A program made the translations under genes and the position numbers. Below the pieces are notes generated by a model that made no database searches, was not told where the DNA came from, and worked only from the letters and a program-made list of their open reading frames with translations. From Gracilaria vermiculophylla (lineage: Eukaryota; Rhodophyta; Florideophyceae; Gracilariales; Gracilariaceae), in contig JAHNZQ020000049.1 of assembly GCA_019155205.2 (NCBI GenBank), positions 1,767,238 through 1,831,237 on the forward strand: a stretch of 64,000 nt of DNA. The letters are read 5' to 3'. The stretch's first letter is position 1, and every line of letters starts with the position of its first letter. Below, in pieces: positions 60,178 through 64,000 of the stretch.

Positions 60178-61095
60178 CGCGCTGCGGCACAGCGCATCGC
60201 TCGTGCGACACACAGCGCGCAGCGCCGTTTTGTTTTAGATTTGCAGCTGCGATAACTTGTCTCTAGCTAGATTGCGTGGAAAGGCCGGTGGCAGCACGGA
60301 TGTCGCCGTGCGGCACGGCCCCGCCTGGCCGGCTTTGAACATACTATGCTCCCTGCGCGCGCGCGCCGGAGCCTTTGTTGTAGATAAACCTCTCGCGTCT
60401 CCGCTGCGGCGCCGCGCGCCCGCCCCCGGCGCGCCTGGCCCGCGCTAGCACACCCCGCTCACCGCGCGCGCGCGCGCGTGCGTAAGCGCCAGGCGCGCCG
60501 CTTGTCGCGCGCAACTGGCGCGCCGCCGCGCCGCCGCGCCGCCGCCGCGGGCCCGGCGAGCGCGCGACGCGGGCGCGCGCCCCGTCCGCGCGCGCGCGCG
60601 CGCTTACACCGCGCCGCAACGCGAGGCGCCGGCGGCGCGCGCGCGTCGGGGGGCGCACGTCAGGCGAGCGGCGCGCGCGAGGCGCTTCCGTCGGCGCCGG
60701 CGGGAGCAGGGGGAGGGGAGGAGGCTTCGCGCCTGAGCGGGCGGCGCGAGACCGGGGGTAGTCCTCACGGGATGGCACGGTGGACGCGGCGGGGGCGAGG
60801 CTTGGCGCTTGCGCGGTGGGCAGCACGAGAGTGGGGTGGGCTTTACGGGTTGGCACAGTGGACGCGGCGGGCGGCACGAGACGGGGGTGGGCTTTACGGG
60901 TTGGCGAAGTCGGCGCGGCGGCGCGTGCCATTGCGCACGCGCGCTTCGGACGGTAGTTTGGTGTAGTTTCGGCGGGGTAGTAAGGCTCCTTCGACGAAGA
61001 GTTGCTCTGTACAGGCTGCGGTGGGGAGCAAAGAAGGAGAGTGGTGGAAAAAAAGAAAAAAAAAAGGGCGATAAACGGGCAGTTAGAAAAACGAG
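60178..61095. other. Convergent GC-rich intergenic with short tandem repeat
   Basis: Between the sulfotransferase and cyclin 3' ends. Contains (gcgc)n tracts (~60460-60610), a 48-bp repeat (60746-60921) and an A-rich stretch near 61048-61065. Long frames here are side effects of GC composition. Confidence 0.5.
60746..60921. repeat. ~48-bp imperfect tandem repeat
   Basis: Units at about 60746-60794 (diverged), 60823-60870 and 60874-60921 share gggtgggctttacgggttgg and ...acgcggcgg. The last two copies are the most alike. Confidence 0.75.
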
Positions 61096-62061
61096 TTACA
61101 CATCAGAGAGGGTAGTTGGCGTGGCGCTGGTCATCATGGACAGCGTGCGCGCGGCGCTGAAAGCGGCAGACTCGAGCGCAACGGCGGCCTGCGCGTGCAC
61201 CACGTGCTCGGAGGCGTGGGCGCTGAACACGGCGGAATCGTACTCCTCGAAAGTGTCGACCGAGACCCAGCAGTTCCACTGCAGCCTCCTGAGAAACTCG
61301 TGCTCCATGGAGTTGAGCTCGGACAGCGAGGGGATTCCGGCTATGGTGCAAAACGTGGAGTTGCGGTGGCACTCGTCCTCCAGGTACTTGTCGGCCAGAC
61401 ACAGCGCGGTGGCCAGCACGCGGTGCACGTTGAGGTGGATGAGACACAGGCGCTGGTCCACGAGTCGCACGCGGTCCAGAAAGACGAGCGCCACGACATA
61501 GACGCTGCGGCTCAGCTGCAGGCGCGTCACCAGCTGGTACACATAGCACGACAGCGAGAAGGGGGCGACGGTGCAGCTGTAAAATATGTTGGTGGTGCGC
61601 GCGTCGATGTGCGGGTTGGGCTGCAGCGTGCAGGTGGCGTTGCGCTGGCACGTGCGCTCGAGCACGTCCGAGAGCGCGCGCACGATGTAGAGCGAGTTGT
61701 AGTTGTCGGCGGCGGAGCACGAGGGCGGCTCGAACTGCGGGCGCAACAGCAGCAGGTGCGCGGCGGAGGGGGGCTCCATGATCTGCTCGGGCGTGACCTG
61801 CTCGAGGGCCATGGTGAGGAAGTGGCGTTTCCGCCGTTGGCGGCGGCGGCTGGCGGGCACAAGATGCGCGTGCGTGGAGGGCAGCAGCGGCGGCGCCAGG
61901 CGCAGGGGGGCGCGCTTGCGGATGGGGGGGCGGAGCAGGGGGTGGTTGAGCACGAGGGGGGGAGGAGGGATGACGCGTGGGACATGTGGGGGAGGGGGGA
62001 GTGGCGCGGAGAAGGGCGAGAGCAGCAGGGGGGGGAATGGCTGCGACATTAAGGAGGACAT
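61096..62061 (-). CDS. PHO80/P-type cyclin with Pro-rich N-terminus
   Basis: A 321-residue protein from the ATG at 62061; an alternative in-frame ATG at 61812 gives a 238-residue form starting MALEQVTPEQIMEPP. The cyclin box (~145-270) has the PHO80-type order: SLSCYVYQLVTRLQLSRSVY, then LADKYLEDECHRNSTF and ELNSMEHEFLRRLQW. Such cyclins partner PHO85/CDK5-like kinases in nutrient (phosphate, glycogen) signalling and the cell cycle. The N-terminal ~80 residues are Pro/Leu-rich with no known domain. A 100-bp poly-G tract begins 8 bp upstream of the ATG, so the 5' UTR must include it or transcription starts downstream and uses the second ATG. Confidence 0.88.
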   Translation of the reverse strand: MSSLMSQPFPPLLLSPFSAPLPPPPHVPRVIPPPPLVLNHPLLRPPIRKRAPLRLAPPLLPSTHAHLVPASRRRQRRKRHFLTMALEQVTPEQIMEPPSAAHLLLLRPQFEPPSCSAADNYNSLYIVRALSDVLERTCQRNATCTLQPNPHIDARTTNIFYSCTVAPFSLSCYVYQLVTRLQLSRSVYVVALVFLDRVRLVDQRLCLIHLNVHRVLATALCLADKYLEDECHRNSTFCTIAGIPSLSELNSMEHEFLRRLQWNCWVSVDTFEEYDSAVFSAHASEHVVHAQAAVALESAAFSAARTLSMMTSATPTTLSDV

Positions 62062-62068
62062 GGGACGT

Positions 62069-64000
<1,932 letters not shown>

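Noticed and set aside
60344..60931. 195-codon minus-strand frame with an Ala/Pro/Thr repeat
   Set aside because: It arises from the ~48-bp tandem repeat and gcgc tracts; extreme Arg/Ala content and no domain.

Overview
The window is nuclear DNA of a eukaryotic alga, most likely a mesophilic red alga (Rhodophyta). The supporting signs are: a CBM20-bearing phosphoglucan phosphatase of the kind used on cytosolic (floridean) starch; Golgi-type sulfotransferases expected of sulfated-galactan walls; nuclear genes for chloroplast proteins with short transit peptides and no leading signal peptide (an Mbb1-like HAT protein, an RH3-like helicase, an acyl-ACP/CoA synthetase); and almost intronless genes, with only two convincingly spliced ones. 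Genus cannot be fixed from the sequence. Base composition is a mosaic. Very GC-rich gene islands (about 4.7-8, 16-17, 30-34, 44-46 and 52-63 kb) alternate with AT-richer, gene-poor stretches (about 10-15, 35-43 and 46.5-51 kb).

Layout, 0-17 kb: a secreted Cys/Lys-rich protein running off the left edge (-), a spliced DnaJ-type zinc-finger protein (+), a triple-CBM20 dual-specificity phosphatase (-), a BED zinc finger fused to a degenerate threonine deaminase (-), divergent from a WD40/coiled-coil protein (+), a formin (+), a BAR-like helical protein (-) and a PH-domain protein (+). 17-34 kb: a secreted IPT/TIG beta-propeller protein (+), a KEN-box coiled-coil protein (+), a TRPC4AP/TRUSS-like protein (-) divergent from a plastid acyl-activating enzyme (+), a thylakoid-lumen ChaN/Tiki-fold protein (-), a tail-anchored protein (-) and an SNM1/PSO2-type nuclease (+). 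34-51 kb is sparse: a degenerate sulfotransferase (-), a Cys-rich membrane protein (-), two 5S rRNA genes in opposite orientation, a tiny membrane protein, an assembly gap inside a poly-C tract, tRNA-Thr(CGT), succinyl-CoA ligase alpha (+) and the Mbb1-like protein (-). 52-64 kb is dense: plastid DEAD-box helicase (+), NC2-alpha (-), a spliced small mitochondrial-type membrane protein (+), fumarase (-), a complete sulfotransferase (+), a PHO80-type cyclin (-) and a DDX41-type helicase (+) running off the right edge.

The genes do not form operons. Several share divergent promoters only 350-900 bp long, and convergent pairs lie 150-640 bp apart. Two TCA-cycle enzymes and a probable respiratory-chain subunit fall in one 13-kb stretch, which may be chance. 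The most unusual object is the BED-finger/threonine-deaminase fusion at 5386-7830. It keeps the whole fold, including two ACT-like regulatory domains, but has lost the PLP lysine, the asparagine loop and the glycine-rich phosphate loop. That suggests a metabolic enzyme recruited as a DNA-binding, possibly amino-acid-sensing, regulator.
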